Assembly: GCA_013151365.1 (NCBI GenBank)
Contig: JAADIK010000044.1
Location: 1 to 5,843, forward strand
Length of the DNA stretch: 5,843 nt
Reading direction: 5' to 3'
Source: Deltaproteobacteria bacterium
Lineage (GTDB): Bacteria; Desulfobacterota; Desulfobulbia; Desulfobulbales; Desulfobulbaceae
Of the stretch, positions 4,853 through 5,843 are shown one piece after another (the stretch's first letter is position 1; every line of letters starts with the position of its first letter). Both the position numbers and the translations under genes were made by a program. The notes under the pieces were generated by a model that searched no databases, was not told where the DNA came from, and saw nothing but the letters and a program-made list of their open reading frames with translations.

Positions 4853-5719
4853 TTACTTTATCTTGGCATCCTCGATGATCGCGGCATAGCGATAGCCGGC
4901 GCCAAAGTCACGGTCAGCGTGCAAAACGCCCTCGACCAGGACAACGGAACCCGTCTTCGGGACCGCCATGGTGGTGACTACCAGGTCATGAGTGTTTTTG
5001 AGCGCATCGCCGGTCCCGTCCTGGATGTGGACCCAGTTTTTACCCATAATCATCCGGGAAACCTTCATGACCTTACCGCGGACCATGACTTCCTTGTTGT
5101 TCAGTTCCTTTCTTTTGGCAAAGAGCTCGCCTATGGTATAGCCGTTGGTGCCTTCGGCCTTCCGCACCTTGATATTGGCGGAGGGAACGATAGCGGCCAG
5201 GCTGCCGCCCGAAGCATCAGTGGCGGCGGCGGTTGACAGGTCGGTTTCCGATTCCAGGGCCTTGGCAAAGCCGTTGCCGCCTTGGGCTGCGGCATGAGGG
5301 CTTCCTGCCGCCTGCGTATTGCCGATGCCGCTGGCGAAAATAATGGAAGCAAAGGTCCGTTTCAGGATCTTGGATTTAAAATCTTTCATTTCCATGCCGT
5401 TCTGCACGGTCACTTCCTGGCCTTTTTCCACCTTGGCCTGGGGAATGGCGATCCAGACCGGTCCCTGCGCCGCCTGGACTTGCAGATAGGTGTATGCCCC
5501 GGCATTGATGGTGTCTATCACCTTGCCCTTGATGGTCAAGCCCGAGGGGCTCTGGGCGGTCTCGGCCTCGGCCGGGGTGGAAACCGTTTCGGCCTTGGTC
5601 GTTACGGTTTTATTCTGGGCCGGTGTTTTCTCGGGCTGGTTGGCTGATTTACAACCGGTTGTTCCACCTAACAACAGGAACAGGGCAACGACGATAATCT
5701 GGGTGCGAAAGCGCATCAT
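4853..5719 (-). CDS. Secreted lipoprotein with two OB-fold domains (NrfJ-like)
   Basis: The 288-residue protein starts with a basic and hydrophobic signal peptide ending in GGTTGC, so Cys23 would be the lipidated residue; Thr at -3 is less usual than Leu. A low-complexity Thr/Ala/Glu/Pro linker (about 25-58) leads to a first OB-like domain (59-132). That domain has GKVIDTINAGAYTYLQV, then PVWIAIP, and an NGMEMKDFKSKILKRTF segment typical of small 'NrfJ-related' periplasmic proteins. A Gly/Ala/Ser-rich linker (133-190) precedes a second OB-like domain (192-288) with EVMVRGKVMKV and WVHIQDGTG. Such OB domains bind nucleic acids, sugars or other ligands; no ligand is established here. It is probably anchored in the periplasm or outer membrane. 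ATG 5719 is preferred over ATG 5716 because GGAG lies eight bases upstream of it. It has its own promoter at 5784-5812. Confidence 0.85.
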   Translation of the reverse strand: MMRFRTQIIVVALFLLLGGTTGCKSANQPEKTPAQNKTVTTKAETVSTPAEAETAQSPSGLTIKGKVIDTINAGAYTYLQVQAAQGPVWIAIPQAKVEKGQEVTVQNGMEMKDFKSKILKRTFASIIFASGIGNTQAAGSPHAAAQGGNGFAKALESETDLSTAAATDASGGSLAAIVPSANIKVRKAEGTNGYTIGELFAKRKELNNKEVMVRGKVMKVSRMIMGKNWVHIQDGTGDALKNTHDLVVTTMAVPKTGSVVLVEGVLHADRDFGAGYRYAAIIEDAKIK

Positions 5720-5783
5720 AGGGTATTCTCCATAAAAAAAATCAATAAGGGAAAAAAGACTGCGAACAAATTTTCATTATCCT

Positions 5784-5812
5784 TATATAAAAGGTCGCTC
5801 GTCCCGTGTCAA
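5784..5812 (-). promoter_or_regulatory. Strong sigma70-type promoter of the lipoprotein gene
   Basis: On the - strand a perfect TTGACA (5812-5807) is followed after 17 bases by TATATA (5789-5784), with an AT-rich region downstream. Transcription would start near 5777, giving an untranslated leader of about 58 bases before ATG 5719 and its GGAG RBS (5731-5728). The promoter suggests fairly high constitutive expression of the lipoprotein. Confidence 0.75.
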
Positions 5813-5843
5813 GAAATCGACATAGCCCGCCGGGAGTTATTTT

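Noticed and set aside
4769..5236. Open frame of 155 codons on the + strand starting in the palindrome
   Set aside because: Most of it is antisense to the lipoprotein gene, it lacks an RBS, and no domain is recognisable.
5826..5843. CCCGCCGGG followed by TTATTTT at the right edge as a terminator
   Set aside because: The stem is only three to four pairs, and the window ends before any gene it could serve can be seen.

Overview
The window is GC-rich bacterial DNA with compact genes. It looks like a member of the Desulfobacterota (the former sulfate-reducing Deltaproteobacteria). This is inferred from the protein flavour, the tandem-OB lipoprotein and a possible selenocysteine gene; nothing in the window proves the lineage.

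Layout, left to right. On the + strand are the last 77 codons of a superfamily 2 helicase, a promoter-like site, a strong intrinsic terminator, and a complete typA/bipA GTPase gene (599 aa, from the ATG at 374). Fifty bases after typA is a tiny two-helix membrane protein gene. Its frame is split by one in-frame TGA that falls exactly in a Cys-x-x-(TGA) motif, with a hairpin directly downstream. I read it as a candidate selenoprotein of 53 residues (CIPU); a broken CxxC gene is the main alternative. Next comes a 288-base gene-free stretch (2385-2672), almost half of it a 133-bp imperfect palindrome.

From 2673 to the end, all genes are on the - strand. A three-gene unit, transcribed right to left, has overlapping genes: a ketopantoate reductase-like gene (panE family), a HAD-family phosphatase/nucleotidase, and a Nudix hydrolase with an N-terminal CxxC. 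The overlaps are 14 bp and 4 bp (ATGA), so the unit is very likely one mRNA with coupled translation. Together they look like small-molecule, nucleotide or cofactor housekeeping genes. Upstream of panE is a second long imperfect palindrome (4745-4851), then a lipoprotein gene with two OB-fold domains and its own near-consensus sigma70 promoter at the right edge.

Beyond the genes, the window is rich in palindromic structure. There are two intergenic foldback elements. A related TGYAACTRTTCAGRT-type motif occurs four times, once over the typA ribosome binding site. Inside panE, a 15-codon insertion contains an inverted copy of the gene's own 5' end. The strongest lead is the in-frame TGA small membrane protein at 2223-2384.
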